A stretch of 64,000 nt of DNA from Mycobacterium triplex (GCF_000689255.1 NZ_HG964446.1:1751191-1815190); one strand, 5' to 3'; numbered from the stretch's first letter, positions 8,098 through 16,641 are shown. The notes: generated from the letters alone by a model not told the origin. Made by a program: numbers and translations.

Positions 8098-9003
8098 ATG
8101 GGGGAAGTGTTCCTGGGCAGCGAAGCGATCGCCGGCCACGCATTGAGCGAGTACCAGCTGCGTCGGTGGTATCGGAGGATCTTTCCCGATGTCTACGTAC
8201 CGAAGGGCGATGGGCTGTCGCTGGACGACCGCATTCTTGCCGCCTGGCTCTGGTCGCGTCGGCAGGCGGTAATAGCCGGCGTTGCGGCGTCCGCGCTGCA
8301 CGGAGCGCGCTGGGTGGACGCGAACACGCCAATCGAACTCGTTGCCAATAGCGCCCGGCCACAGCGCGAACTCATCGTCCGCAACGAGACATTCGGTGCC
8401 GACGAGGTGACCACCATCAAGCGGTTACCGGTGACATCGGTCGCCCGCACCGCTTTTGACCTCGGCCGTCACTTGCCGCGTGGGCAGGCGCTGGCGCGCC
8501 TCGACGCGCTCATGCATGCGACGCCGTTCTCCTTCGAAGATGTCTTCGTATTGATGAAGCGGTATCGAGGCGCTCGTGGTGTGCGACGGCTGGGCGAAGT
8601 ACTGCCGTTGGTGGACGGCGGCGCGGCATCACCCAAGGAAAGCTGGTTGAGGCTGCTCCTCGTCGATGCCGGCTTTCCGAAACCGGCAACGCAGATACCG
8701 GTCAATTGCGACTGGCGACTACTGGGCGTGCTGGATATGGGCTGGGAGGACTACATGGTTGCCTTGGAGTACGACGGCGACCAACACCGAACTGACCGAA
8801 GGCAATTCGTGAAGGACATCAGCCGACTAGACAAGTTGCAGGATTTAGGCTGGATCGTGATCCGGGTCGTCGCCGAGCATCGGCCCGAGGACATCGTAGA
8901 TCGTGCACGCAAGGCCCTCGCCAGTCGGGGTTATCGTCGAGATCGACGTCAGCGCGCTGCCTACTCGAACTTTTCCGCGCTGGTGTCGATCTCGGCGCTA
9001 TAG
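8098..9003 (+). CDS. AbiEi-like N-domain plus DUF559/Vsr-like endonuclease-fold protein
   Basis: 301 residues from ATG 8098. The N-terminal half (LSEYQLRRWYRRIFPDVYV, AGVAASALHGARW, PVTSVARTAFDL) resembles AbiEi-type winged-helix antitoxin proteins. The C-terminal half (about 180-280) looks like a PD-(D/E)XK/Vsr-type DUF559 domain: SPKESWLRLLL, GVLDMGW, then EYDGDQHRTDRRQF and WIVIRVV. Candidate catalytic residues are the Glu of KESW, the Asp of LDMGW and the Glu/Asp of EYDGD. The final ~20 residues (after LASRGYR) are encoded by the right-hand 58-bp repeat, so the natural end was probably earlier. Nucleolytic activity and substrate are inference. The frame stays open upstream into manC and the left repeat; ATG 8098 is the first start that gives the conserved N-terminus. 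Confidence 0.75.
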   Translation: MGEVFLGSEAIAGHALSEYQLRRWYRRIFPDVYVPKGDGLSLDDRILAAWLWSRRQAVIAGVAASALHGARWVDANTPIELVANSARPQRELIVRNETFGADEVTTIKRLPVTSVARTAFDLGRHLPRGQALARLDALMHATPFSFEDVFVLMKRYRGARGVRRLGEVLPLVDGGAASPKESWLRLLLVDAGFPKPATQIPVNCDWRLLGVLDMGWEDYMVALEYDGDQHRTDRRQFVKDISRLDKLQDLGWIVIRVVAEHRPEDIVDRARKALASRGYRRDRRQRAAYSNFSALVSISAL

Positions 9004-9535
9004 CGCCAGCGCGCGCGAAAACCAGGTGCGCGAGGGCGTGATCCGCGCCGGGCGGCAGCGCGTCGGCCGGCCACCACCGCAGGTCCTCGGATTCCTCGCT
9101 GATCGCGATCTGCGCACCCGCCGGGGCGTGGGCGACGAATTGCAGATCCAGGTGCCGGGTCGGGACACCCAGCGAGCAGGTGACCGGGTGGACGTGAACC
9201 GCGGCCAGCTCCGGCGCGATGCGCAGATCGGGCACGCCGGATTCCTCGACGGCTTCGCGCAGCGCCGCGGCCACGATGTCGGGGTCGTCCTCGTCGCAGT
9301 GGCCCCCGAGCTGCACCCAGCGACCCAGCCGGGGATGCAGGGTCAGCAGCACCCGGGTGGACGTGTCATCCAGCACGATCGCCGAGGCCGTGACGTGGCC
9401 GGCTTCGCACTCGCGCCGGCAGGCGTCCGGGCGGCCGTGCACGAACGCCAGCACGGCGTGCCGCAACGACTCCTGCGCCGGGTCGGGTGCCTGCCAGTCG
9501 GTGAGCAGCGAGATGGCCGAGTCGCGGATGCTCAT
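8819..9535 (-). CDS. NUDIX hydrolase with C-terminus rewritten by the adjacent element
   Basis: Starts at ATG 9535, overlapping the mamA stop (ATGA). Residues 1 to about 177 form a complete NUDIX domain: HVTASAIVLDD, then the box GGHCDEDDPDIVAAALREAVEESG, with REAVEE as the metal-binding core, then VPTRHLDLQFVAHAP and the Trp pair DLRWWP. Members hydrolyse nucleoside diphosphates linked to other moieties; the substrate is not evident. After LVFARA the frame crosses a 14-bp palindrome and reads about 60 residues antisense through the hairpin repeat and the nuclease gene. That Arg/Asp-rich tail is not part of the family, so the original 3' end has been lost. The domain itself looks intact. Confidence 0.75.
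   Translation of the reverse strand: MSIRDSAISLLTDWQAPDPAQESLRHAVLAFVHGRPDACRRECEAGHVTASAIVLDDTSTRVLLTLHPRLGRWVQLGGHCDEDDPDIVAAALREAVEESGVPDLRIAPELAAVHVHPVTCSLGVPTRHLDLQFVAHAPAGAQIAISEESEDLRWWPADALPPGADHALAHLVFARAGAIAPRSTPARKSSSRQRADVDLDDNPDWRGPCVHDLRCPRADARRRPGSRSSLNPATCLVG
8938..8995 (+). repeat. 58-bp hairpin-forming direct repeat, right copy
   Basis: Perfect copy of 8006-8063, in the same orientation, 932 bases apart. It supplies the C-terminal codons of the nuclease-like gene on the plus strand and part of the extended C-terminus of the NUDIX gene on the minus strand. Its right edge runs into the perfect palindrome GGCGCTATAGCGCC at 8994-9007. Confidence 0.9.
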
Positions 9536-11106
9536 CGGGCGCCGCGCCTGGTCCGGCGATCGCGCAGGGTGTGCCACGCCGTCCTGCACCGCGCGACGAC
9601 CTCGGGCGACCAGCCGAGCCCGTCGATCAAGACGTGCCGGTCGACGGTGTCGAGCGCCTTCTCGATCTCGTTGGCCTTCAACAGCAGATCGACATCCGCG
9701 GCGAGTTCGCCGGCCAGCGCCGGGGCGGGAATGGGCAGCTGCTCGGCTTCGGTCGGCTCGAGTTCCAAGATGCCTCCACCATAACTACGGCCCATGATCT
9801 CGGCGAACGCGAACGTCGCGCTGTTGTGGAACACGGCGGCAAACGCGGCCGGCTCGACGCCGGGGCCGATTCGCACCCGGTGCACGGTGTCGGTGCTCGT
9901 CGCCGCGGCGGCGTTGACGGTGAGCCGCGGGGCCAGGTGAATCTGGCGCAGCAGGAACAGGTCCGGCACCCACAGCGACGGGGTGCGCCACCACGGCTTA
10001 CGGATCGAACACTTGAAACCGAGGTGGACGCCGGCCGCCTCACCGGCGTGGATGTGGGCGGCCAGGGCGGCGTCGGCCGGCCGGTCCGGTGCGTCGAGCA
10101 GCCAGGTCCGGTGGCCGGCGGCGATATCGCTTGCCCGGCAATCGGTGTCGTACACCAGGCCGCACAGCTGGCTGCTGCGCGAGACGAGCGGGACGCAGTG
10201 CGCTCGCAGGCCCAGCTCGTGGGCCTGGGCATCGGTGAAGGTGAAGAAACTGTTGCGGCCCGTCACGATGCCGACATCCACGTCGGCGATGGCCCCGACC
10301 CGCGTCAGGGTGTCGGACTGTTTCAACGTGCGCAGCAGTGCGATCGCGGCGGGGTCCAGGAAGTACTTGGTCCACTTCTCCTTCTCGTGCAGCAGCGCGG
10401 GCGCCGATTCGACGTCGAGGTCCGCGCGCTCCAGCGCGTCGGCGTCGACGAGATTGATCGTGCGAATGCGCGCGGGACCCGCGCCGGCGACCCCGCAGAA
10501 CAACACGACTTCCTGCAGGATGCCGTCGAAGACCAATCGCCGAAATGTGACCAGAGTGATTTCTCGGTACCGGGTGAGCAGAAATTCGCGCAATGGTGCG
10601 GCATAACTGACTTGCAGCAATTCGGCGGGCAATACCAAACCCACCCGCCCGCCGTCGCGCACCATTACCGTGCTGGCGACGACGAATGGGACCCAGGCGT
10701 TGGTCAGCCGGCTGGGGCGTAGGCCCTCGCGCCGCATCAGCTCCAGCGCCGGCTCGCGCTGCTCGCGGGCCCAGTTGCCGAACCGGATGTACGGCGGGTT
10801 GCCGGCCACCCCGTCCCAGCCGGTGGCCCCGTGCTCGGTCACCCAGGTAAACAGGTTCGCGGTCTGCACCGCGGCGAATCGTCGTGCCTTGAGCGCCTCG
10901 CCGGCGACTAGTTCCACGCCGTGGGCCTGCGTTGTCAGCGCGGCCAGCTCGCGCAGGATTGCGCCGTCGCCGCAGGAGGGTTCGACGATGCGAGGGCCGG
11001 CCGTGCGCACCCAGCGCGCCAGGAATCGCGCCACCGCCGCCGGTGTGTAGTAGCCGCCGCGAACCTTGTCGGCGGATGCGGCCGCCTTGCCGGCGAACGT
11101 CGTCAC
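9532..11106 (-). CDS. mamA: DNA adenine N6-methyltransferase MamA
   Basis: Orphan DNA methyltransferase matching Rv3263 (MamA), which in M. tuberculosis methylates adenine in CTGGAG and affects promoters. 524 residues. Motifs: GGYYTPAAVARFL, the SAM-binding IVEPSCGDGAILRELA (about 39-54), catalytic NPPYIRFG near 104-111, and GGRVGLVLPAELL. The C-terminal half (about 240-520) is the target-recognition part. No restriction enzyme gene is adjacent. It overlaps the NUDIX gene by four bases and follows fbiB on the same strand with a 10-base gap. Confidence 0.9.
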   Translation of the reverse strand: MTTFAGKAAASADKVRGGYYTPAAVARFLARWVRTAGPRIVEPSCGDGAILRELAALTTQAHGVELVAGEALKARRFAAVQTANLFTWVTEHGATGWDGVAGNPPYIRFGNWAREQREPALELMRREGLRPSRLTNAWVPFVVASTVMVRDGGRVGLVLPAELLQVSYAAPLREFLLTRYREITLVTFRRLVFDGILQEVVLFCGVAGAGPARIRTINLVDADALERADLDVESAPALLHEKEKWTKYFLDPAAIALLRTLKQSDTLTRVGAIADVDVGIVTGRNSFFTFTDAQAHELGLRAHCVPLVSRSSQLCGLVYDTDCRASDIAAGHRTWLLDAPDRPADAALAAHIHAGEAAGVHLGFKCSIRKPWWRTPSLWVPDLFLLRQIHLAPRLTVNAAAATSTDTVHRVRIGPGVEPAAFAAVFHNSATFAFAEIMGRSYGGGILELEPTEAEQLPIPAPALAGELAADVDLLLKANEIEKALDTVDRHVLIDGLGWSPEVVARCRTAWHTLRDRRTRRGAR

Positions 11107-11116
11107 CGGGTCAGTA

Positions 11117-12469
11117 TCACTTGTCGACCAGCAGATCTCCGGGATTCACGGGGTCGCGCGGCCCTTCCGGTTCCGCGGCGTAACCGATCGCGATGCCGCC
11201 CAACGGCTCCCAATCGTCTGGCAGTTCAAGCTCGGCGCGGACCAGATCGGCGGCGAAGATCGTCGAGCCGATCCAGCAGCTGCCCACCCCCCGCACGGCC
11301 AGCGCGACCAACAACGCCTGCACGGCCGCGCCCACCGCGACGGTGAACATGGTGTGCTCGGCGGCGGTGCGCTCGGCGTCGGAATAGGTGTGCGCGCCGT
11401 CGGGCACCAGCATCGGGATCACGACCTCGGGTGCGTCGTAGAGGATCTGGCCGCGCGCGACCCGCCGATCGATCGCGTCGGCCGGCTTGCCGTCGCCGGC
11501 CAGGTCGGCACGCCACTTGTCCTTCATGCGATCGAGCAGCCGGGTCCGGGTGGCCGCGGTGCGCAGCCACACGAACCGCACCGGGCGGGTGTGGTGCGGG
11601 GCCGGCGCGGTCAGGGCCTCGGCGACGGCCGCCTCGATCAGCTCGGGCGGGACGGGCTCGCCGCTGAACCGGCGCACCGACCGGCGCAGCAGCTGGGCTT
11701 GTGCGCGTCCCAGCTCGATGGCTTCGGCGGTGCCGAGCCAGAACAGGTCCTCTGGGCCGGGCCGCAGCAGGTTCCGGGCGGTGCTGCCGTCGTCGACGAC
11801 GCGCAGGCCGCGCACGACGGCCACCGGCAGCGCGGTCAGCTTGCCCTTGACCAGATCGGCCGCGGCGGCCACTTCGTCGGCCACGGCGATCTCGGTGACC
11901 ACCAACTCGTTGCCGTGTTCGTCGAGCGTGCCCGAATAGCCGTGCAGCACAGCCAGACCCGCCGCGCCGATCGCGGCGTCGATCTGGCCGTTGCGCCAGG
12001 CCCGGCCCATCGTGTCGGTGATCACCACCGCGACGTCGACGCCGAGCTTCTCGCGCAGGGCGGCACGCAGGGCCGCGGCACTGCCGTCGGGGTCGACCGG
12101 AAGCAGCGCGAGTTCGCTTCGGCCGACGTTGGATCCGTCGACGCCGGCTGCGGCCTGCACCAGGCCGAGCCGGTTCTCGGTGATCAGCGTGCGGCCCTTG
12201 CGCGCCAGCACCCGCACCGCCTCGGCGTCGACCAGCTTGCGCCGCAGCTCGTCACGTTCCTCGGGGTCCGCGGGTGCCGGCACCAGTCGGCCCTCGCATT
12301 TGGACAGCACCTTGCTGGTGACCACCACGACGTCGCGGTCGCGCAGCCAGGGCGCGGCGGCGGCGATGGCCGCGCCGAGATCGTCGCCGGGGCGGAATTC
12401 GGGAAGCCCGGCGACGGGCAGGATCTCGATCGTCGCCGCGGTGCCGTGCTCCTTCGGAGATTGCGTCAC
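11117..12469 (-). CDS. fbiB: Coenzyme F420 biosynthesis protein FbiB (gamma-glutamyl ligase plus reductase)
   Basis: Bifunctional cytoplasmic enzyme orthologous to Rv3262: the N-terminal domain (about 1-245) adds the poly-gamma-glutamate tail to F420-0, and the C-terminal FMN-dependent nitroreductase-fold domain (about 250-450) reduces dehydro-F420. Visible: [30 protein letters not shown] and [13 protein letters not shown] in the ligase, RRSVRRFS and [10 protein letters not shown] in the reductase. 450 residues, the usual length. GTG 12469 is chosen because it overlaps the fbiA stop (GTGA) and gives the family N-terminus; the frame is open further upstream inside fbiA. Confidence 0.95.
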   Translation of the reverse strand: MTQSPKEHGTAATIEILPVAGLPEFRPGDDLGAAIAAAAPWLRDRDVVVVTSKVLSKCEGRLVPAPADPEERDELRRKLVDAEAVRVLARKGRTLITENRLGLVQAAAGVDGSNVGRSELALLPVDPDGSAAALRAALREKLGVDVAVVITDTMGRAWRNGQIDAAIGAAGLAVLHGYSGTLDEHGNELVVTEIAVADEVAAAADLVKGKLTALPVAVVRGLRVVDDGSTARNLLRPGPEDLFWLGTAEAIELGRAQAQLLRRSVRRFSGEPVPPELIEAAVAEALTAPAPHHTRPVRFVWLRTAATRTRLLDRMKDKWRADLAGDGKPADAIDRRVARGQILYDAPEVVIPMLVPDGAHTYSDAERTAAEHTMFTVAVGAAVQALLVALAVRGVGSCWIGSTIFAADLVRAELELPDDWEPLGGIAIGYAAEPEGPRDPVNPGDLLVDK

Positions 12470-13467
12470 GGCGCTACGCCCGCGATATCCAGTCCGGCCC
12501 GCACCATTTCGGCCGTCGCTTTCGGATCGCTCATCAACAGCGGCACCGCCCGCACCGCGACGCCGTCGATTTCCGCTTCGAAGTTTTCCAAGTCGCCCTC
12601 GTGCACCAGCCAGCAATCCAATATCCCGGTGCTCGCGCGCGCTCCGTAATATCTGCCGACCGCCTCCGCGGTGGACTCGACACCGATCACCTCGAGGCAG
12701 GCATCAGCCATGCCGCGCAACGGCTTTCCGCCGATGATCGGGGAGTAGCCGACGATCGGCGCGGAAGCCGCCCGCAGCGCGCCGCGAATGCCGGGGACCG
12801 CCAGGATCGCGCCGACGCTCACCACCGGATTGGACGGCGCCAGCAAGATGATGTCGGCGTTGCCGATGGCATCGACCGCTTCAGTTGTGGCGCTGGCCGT
12901 TTCAGCGCCGACGAACGCGAAGCTGTGGGTTGTCACGTTGGCCCGGTAGCGCACCCACCACTCCTGGAAGTGGATCGCGCGCCGGCTGTCGTCGGCGGGA
13001 TCGGTGATCACCACATGGGTTTCGCACCGGTCGTCACTGGCGGGCAGCAAGTGTGCGCCCGGTTGCCAGCGGTCGCACAACGCAGAGGTGATCGCCGAGA
13101 GCGGGTAGCCGGCGTTGAGCATCTGGGTGCGCACCAGGTGGGTTCCCAGATCGCGATCGCCGAGTCCGAACCAATCCGGCTGCACGCCGTAGCGCGCCAA
13201 TTCCTCTTTGGCATGCCAGGTTTCGTCGCGATGGCCCCACCCGCGCTCGGGGTCTACGCCTCCACCTAAGGTATACATGCAGGTGTCCAAATCCGGACAA
13301 ACCCGAACCCCGTGGATCCAGGCGTCGTCGCCGATGTTGACGACGGCGCTCAGCTCGTGCTCGGAAGTTTGTCCCTCGACGCCGAACTGACCCAGCCCGA
13401 GTAACTGTTGAACACCCAGCAGGAACCGGGCGCCCCCGACGCCGCCGACCAGAACGGTGACCTTCAC
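12466..13467 (-). CDS. fbiA: F420 biosynthesis phospho-carboxylate transferase FbiA
   Basis: Transfers the phospholactyl/phosphoenolpyruvyl moiety (EPPG in mycobacteria) to the deazaflavin Fo. 333 residues, matching Rv3261. The protein begins [18 protein letters not shown], the nucleotide-binding Gly loop. Further on are [39 protein letters not shown] near 200 and [17 protein letters not shown] 13467 fits the family start; the frame remains open upstream, but that stretch (about 70 residues) has low-GC, non-mycobacterial codon use and lies in the promoter region. Operon fbiA-fbiB. A sequence rich in Asp/Glu ([13 protein letters not shown]) replaces the variable loop near residue 30. Confidence 0.95.
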   Translation of the reverse strand: MKVTVLVGGVGGARFLLGVQQLLGLGQFGVEGQTSEHELSAVVNIGDDAWIHGVRVCPDLDTCMYTLGGGVDPERGWGHRDETWHAKEELARYGVQPDWFGLGDRDLGTHLVRTQMLNAGYPLSAITSALCDRWQPGAHLLPASDDRCETHVVITDPADDSRRAIHFQEWWVRYRANVTTHSFAFVGAETASATTEAVDAIGNADIILLAPSNPVVSVGAILAVPGIRGALRAASAPIVGYSPIIGGKPLRGMADACLEVIGVESTAEAVGRYYGARASTGILDCWLVHEGDLENFEAEIDGVAVRAVPLLMSDPKATAEMVRAGLDIAGVAP

Positions 13468-13755
13468 ATCCGACGACAGTACCGGCCAGCAGATTTGGGG
13501 CGGTTGTGACGGACACGCCGAAGAGGCGAAATAACAGAAACGCCGGAAAATGATCACGAGATGGTATGGAAATACGCCGAAACGCTTGACCGGGCAGATC
13601 AACCCGTGTCTAATCACATCAGTGTCATTTCCCGGTTGGCCGGCCGGTTCCGGTGTCGCAGACCGAGATTCGATCACTTGTTCGAATTGTCTGTCACATC
13701 AGAACAGCGGGACACAACCACTCTCTCAAAAACCAGCTGAGGAGGCGTACGACGC
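13468..13755. promoter_or_regulatory. Divergent fbiA / whiB2 control region
   Basis: 288 bases with locally lower GC than the neighbours, between two divergent genes. The nonamer TCACATCAG occurs twice on the plus strand, at 13614-13622 and 13694-13702; the second is preceded by G, giving GTCACATCAG, close to the GTCACA core reported for MtrA sites. A GAGGAGG ribosome binding site at 13739-13745 serves whiB2. I could not fix -10/-35 boxes with confidence. Confidence 0.4.
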
Positions 13756-14121
13756 ATGTCTTACGAGCACCTACGGGGCGTCATGCCAAGCACCGAGCGC
13801 GCCACGATCAGCTCCGCGCCGATTGTCAGGCCCCACCTGACCGTGGTCCCTGACGCGCCAATCGCATTCGAGCCCGAGCCGTTGCCGGAACCCGAACTCA
13901 CGCCGGACCAATGGCAGGACCGCGCGCTGTGCGCGCAGACCGACCCCGAGGCCTTCTTCCCGGAGAAGGGCGGGTCGACCCGCGAGGCCAAGAAGATCTG
14001 CCTGGGTTGCGAGGTACGTCATGAGTGCCTGGAGTACGCCCTGGCACACGACGAGCGCTTCGGCATCTGGGGCGGCTTGTCCGAGCGTGAGCGCCGCCGC
14101 CTCAAGCGCGGCATCATCTGA
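13756..14121 (+). CDS. whiB2: WhiB2/WhmD iron-sulfur regulator of septation
   Basis: Wbl-family transcription factor, orthologous to Rv3260c and M. smegmatis WhmD, required for normal septation. 121 residues with the four [4Fe-4S] ligands C59, C82, C85 and C91 (CLGC and ECLEYAL context), the G-x-WGG turn FGIWGGLSE at 102-110 and the basic DNA-binding tail RERRRLKRGII. Residues 1-50 form an acidic Pro/Glu-rich extension, longer than annotated for M. tuberculosis. The start ATG 13756 has a strong GAGGAGG 10 bases upstream. Confidence 0.95.
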   Translation: MSYEHLRGVMPSTERATISSAPIVRPHLTVVPDAPIAFEPEPLPEPELTPDQWQDRALCAQTDPEAFFPEKGGSTREAKKICLGCEVRHECLEYALAHDERFGIWGGLSERERRRLKRGII

Positions 14122-14130
14122 GGCGACACG

Positions 14131-14553
14131 TCATTCGTCGTCGATCGTCGGGTCGATGACCGTCGGTTCGACGTCGAGGTAGATGGCCACCTGCGCCACC
14201 AGGATCTCGTGCAATAACTCGCCAAGTTCGACGGTGTCTTTGGCGCGTCGTTCGATGGGTTTGCGGAACAAGACAATTCGCGCCCGCGTCGAGTTTCCTC
14301 GGACGTCCACCCCGGCGGGGATCAGGCGGGCCAGTGCGATCGGCCCGTCGGCGACGACCTCGGGCGGCCACTGCACGCTGTCCGGATCCTTGGCGGCGAT
14401 GCGCGGGATTTCGTCGACTGCCACGTCGAGTTCGGACACTCGTGATTGCCAGCGCCGCTCGATGGGTTCGTAGGCCTCCAGCACCGCCATGTCGAATCGC
14501 TCGGCCCGGCTGCGCCAGCCCGGCACCGTCGGCGGCAGCAAAGGACCGCGCAT
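14131..14553 (-). CDS. Metallopeptidase-family protein with altered zinc motif (Rv3259-like)
   Basis: 140 residues, very close to Rv3259. The fold is annotated as a minimal zincin-like metallopeptidase (PF06262 type). The expected HExxH motif reads HEILVAQ here (in LGELLHEILVAQVAIYLDV), so the second His is missing and catalysis is doubtful. The start MRGPLLPPTVPGWRSRAERFD at ATG 14553 is the conserved one; the open frame continues upstream without sense. Convergent with whiB2 (nine bases between stops) and divergent from the DUF3499 gene. Confidence 0.85.
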   Translation of the reverse strand: MRGPLLPPTVPGWRSRAERFDMAVLEAYEPIERRWQSRVSELDVAVDEIPRIAAKDPDSVQWPPEVVADGPIALARLIPAGVDVRGNSTRARIVLFRKPIERRAKDTVELGELLHEILVAQVAIYLDVEPTVIDPTIDDE

Positions 14554-14726
14554 GTCGCGCCCACGCCGAGTTGCCCGGTGCGAAGCCGATCGGCCCGATG
14601 GCCGCCCGTTCCGCGGGAAACTGCGCGAATCACCCACGCGCCGATGGTAACGGTTGGACATCGTGGGCCGAACGGTTGCGCGTGTCCGGCGCTTCGGCGG
14701 CGTTTGTGCACGATAGCCTTTCCGAC

Positions 14727-15176
14727 GTGAACGTTCCCCGTCGCTGCTGCCGGCCCGGGTGCCCACATTACGCCGTGGCGACCTTGACGTTCGTCTACTC
14801 GGACTCGACGGCAGTTGTAGGCCCACTCGCGACCGCGCGCGAGCCCCATTCGTGGGATCTGTGCGTCGGCCACGCCGGCCGCATCACCGCGCCGCGCGGC
14901 TGGGAGCTGGTGCGCCACGCCGGCCCCCTTACGTTGGAGCCCACCAATCCCGATGAAGACGACCTGGTCGCGCTCGCCGACGCCGTGCGCGAAGGGGGTG
15001 CACAGGCGGCGGTGCCCTACGCCACCGGCATGCCGTTGAACGGCTTCTCGGACGCGAATCTCCACCCGACCGGGGCCCAGGCCACCGCCCCCAGCAGCCA
15101 GGTGCTCGCGCCGCCGGAAAAGCGGTCCGGTCGCCGCCGCGGTCACCTGCGCGTGTTGCCCGATCCGTCCGACTAG
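14727..15176 (+). CDS. DUF3499 family protein (Rv3258c-like)
   Basis: 149 residues. The conserved actinobacterial N-terminus RRCCRPGCPHYAVATLTFVYSDSTAVVGPLA carries C7, C8 and C12; together with C46 and H49 in WDLCVGH this could form a zinc site (inference). The middle is variable, and the C-terminus ends in the conserved GRRRGHLRVLPDPSD. Function unknown. The GTG start at 14727 gives the family N-terminus. It precedes manB on the same strand by 67 bases. Confidence 0.85.
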   Translation: MNVPRRCCRPGCPHYAVATLTFVYSDSTAVVGPLATAREPHSWDLCVGHAGRITAPRGWELVRHAGPLTLEPTNPDEDDLVALADAVREGGAQAAVPYATGMPLNGFSDANLHPTGAQATAPSSQVLAPPEKRSGRRRGHLRVLPDPSD

Positions 15177-15243
15177 GAGGACGCCCGGGCCGATAGGCTG
15201 GCGCCAAGAGGCAAATCATTCCACGGCGTCAAGGAGGCCCCGC

Positions 15244-16641
15244 ATGTCTCGGCCCGCCGCGACCGTCCACCGCGTCATCAAGGCTTATGACATCCGTGGA
15301 CTGGTAGGCGAAGAGATCGACGAGTCGCTGGTCGCCGATATCGGTGCCGCGTTCGCCGCGTTGATGCGTGGCGAAGGCGCGCAGCGCGTGGTGATCGGGC
15401 ACGACATGCGCGATAGTTCGCCGAGGCTGGCCGCCGCTTTCGCGACCGGCGTGACGAACCAGGGCCTGGACGTGGTGCGGATCGGGCTGGCGTCGACCGA
15501 CCAGCTGTACTTCGCCTCGGGGTCACTCGATTGCCCCGGCGCGATGTTCACCGCCAGTCACAACCCCGCCGCCTACAACGGCATCAAGCTCTGTCGGGCC
15601 GCCGCGTTGCCGGTCGGCGCGGACACCGGGCTGAAGGTGATCACCGAGGACCTGATCGCCGGGGTCCCGACCTACGACGGGCCGCCCGGGACCACCACCG
15701 ATCGCGACGTGCTGAGCGGCTATGGCGAGTTTCTGCGGTCGTTGGTGGAAACCTCCGGGCTACGGCCGTTGCGGGTGGCGGTGGACGCCGGCAACGGCAT
15801 GGCCGGTCACACCGCACCGGCGGTGCTCGGCGCGATTGACTCGATCACGTTGTTGCCGTTGTACTTCGAGCTCGACGGGTCGTTTCCCAATCACGAGGCC
15901 AACCCGCTCGACCCGGCCAACCTGCTGGATCTGCAGTTCTACGTCCGCGAAACCGGGGCCGACATCGGACTGGCCTTCGACGGCGACGCCGACCGGTGCT
16001 TCGTGGTCGACGAGCGCGGGATGCCGGTCTCGCCGTCGACGGTGACGAGCCTGGTGGCCGCCCGCGAACTCGGCCGGGAAATCGGTGCCACCGTGATCCA
16101 CAACCTGATCACGTCCCGCGCGGTGCCCGAACTGGTCGCCGAGCGCGGCGGCACACCGCTGCGCTCGCGGGTCGGACACTCCTATATCAAGGGGCTGATG
16201 GCCGATACCGGCGCGATCTTCGGCGGCGAGCATTCCGCGCACTACTACTTCCGCGACTTCTGGGGCGCCGACTCGGGCATGCTGGCCGCGCTGTACGTGC
16301 TGGCCGCCCTCGGCGAGCAGGACCGGCCGCTGTCGGAGCTGACCGCGGACTACCAGCGCTACGAGTCCTCCGGCGAGATCAACTTCAAGGTGGCCGACGC
16401 CGCGCTGTGCGTGGACGCGGTGTTGAAGGCGTTCGGCAGCCGGATCCACTCCATCGATCACTTGGACGGCGTGACGGTCGATCTGGGCGACGGCAGCTGG
16501 TTCAACCTGCGCAGCTCCAACACCGAGCCGTTGCTGCGGCTCAATGCGGAGGGCCGCACCACCGAGGACGTGGAGGCGATGGTCGCCGAGATCAGCGCCG
16601 AGATCGCCGGTCAGGTGCAGCGCAACGAGGGCGTGCCGTGA
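15244..16641 (+). CDS. manB: Phosphomannomutase ManB (Rv3257c, PmmA)
   Basis: Interconverts mannose-6-phosphate and mannose-1-phosphate, feeding ManC at 6912. 465 residues, alpha-D-phosphohexomutase family in four domains. The phosphoserine loop TASHNP is at 103-108 with S105, the Mg-binding loop DGDADR at 246-251, and the C-terminal phosphate-binding loop SSNTEPLLRLN near 424-434. ATG start with an AAGGAGG site 6 bases upstream. The GTGA overlap with the next gene indicates an operon manB-tobH-manA. Confidence 0.95.
   Translation: MSRPAATVHRVIKAYDIRGLVGEEIDESLVADIGAAFAALMRGEGAQRVVIGHDMRDSSPRLAAAFATGVTNQGLDVVRIGLASTDQLYFASGSLDCPGAMFTASHNPAAYNGIKLCRAAALPVGADTGLKVITEDLIAGVPTYDGPPGTTTDRDVLSGYGEFLRSLVETSGLRPLRVAVDAGNGMAGHTAPAVLGAIDSITLLPLYFELDGSFPNHEANPLDPANLLDLQFYVRETGADIGLAFDGDADRCFVVDERGMPVSPSTVTSLVAARELGREIGATVIHNLITSRAVPELVAERGGTPLRSRVGHSYIKGLMADTGAIFGGEHSAHYYFRDFWGADSGMLAALYVLAALGEQDRPLSELTADYQRYESSGEINFKVADAALCVDAVLKAFGSRIHSIDHLDGVTVDLGDGSWFNLRSSNTEPLLRLNAEGRTTEDVEAMVAEISAEIAGQVQRNEGVP

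Larger units (their letters stand above)
8002..8998. mobile_element. Putative ~1 kb element with inverted termini and hairpin direct repeats around a DUF559 nuclease gene
   Basis: Both outer ends read inward as GCGCCGAGATCGAC (8002-8015 and, reversed, 8985-8998) followed by two differing bases and CAGCGCG, i.e. about 23-bp terminal inverted repeats. Each end is part of a 58-bp hairpin-forming sequence that is also present as a perfect direct repeat (8006-8063 and 8938-8995). Between them lies one gene with a Vsr/DUF559-like nuclease domain. The right end has replaced the natural 3' end of the NUDIX gene. No transposase was recognised. The structure is seen; mobility is inference. Confidence 0.6.

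Noticed and set aside
9532..11106. Restriction-modification system around mamA
   Set aside because: No restriction endonuclease gene is adjacent on either side; the DUF559-domain gene belongs to the hairpin element and MamA is known as an orphan methyltransferase.
13468..13677. 70-residue upstream extension of fbiA
   Set aside because: Lower GC and no similarity to FbiA; the conserved N-terminus begins at GTG 13467.
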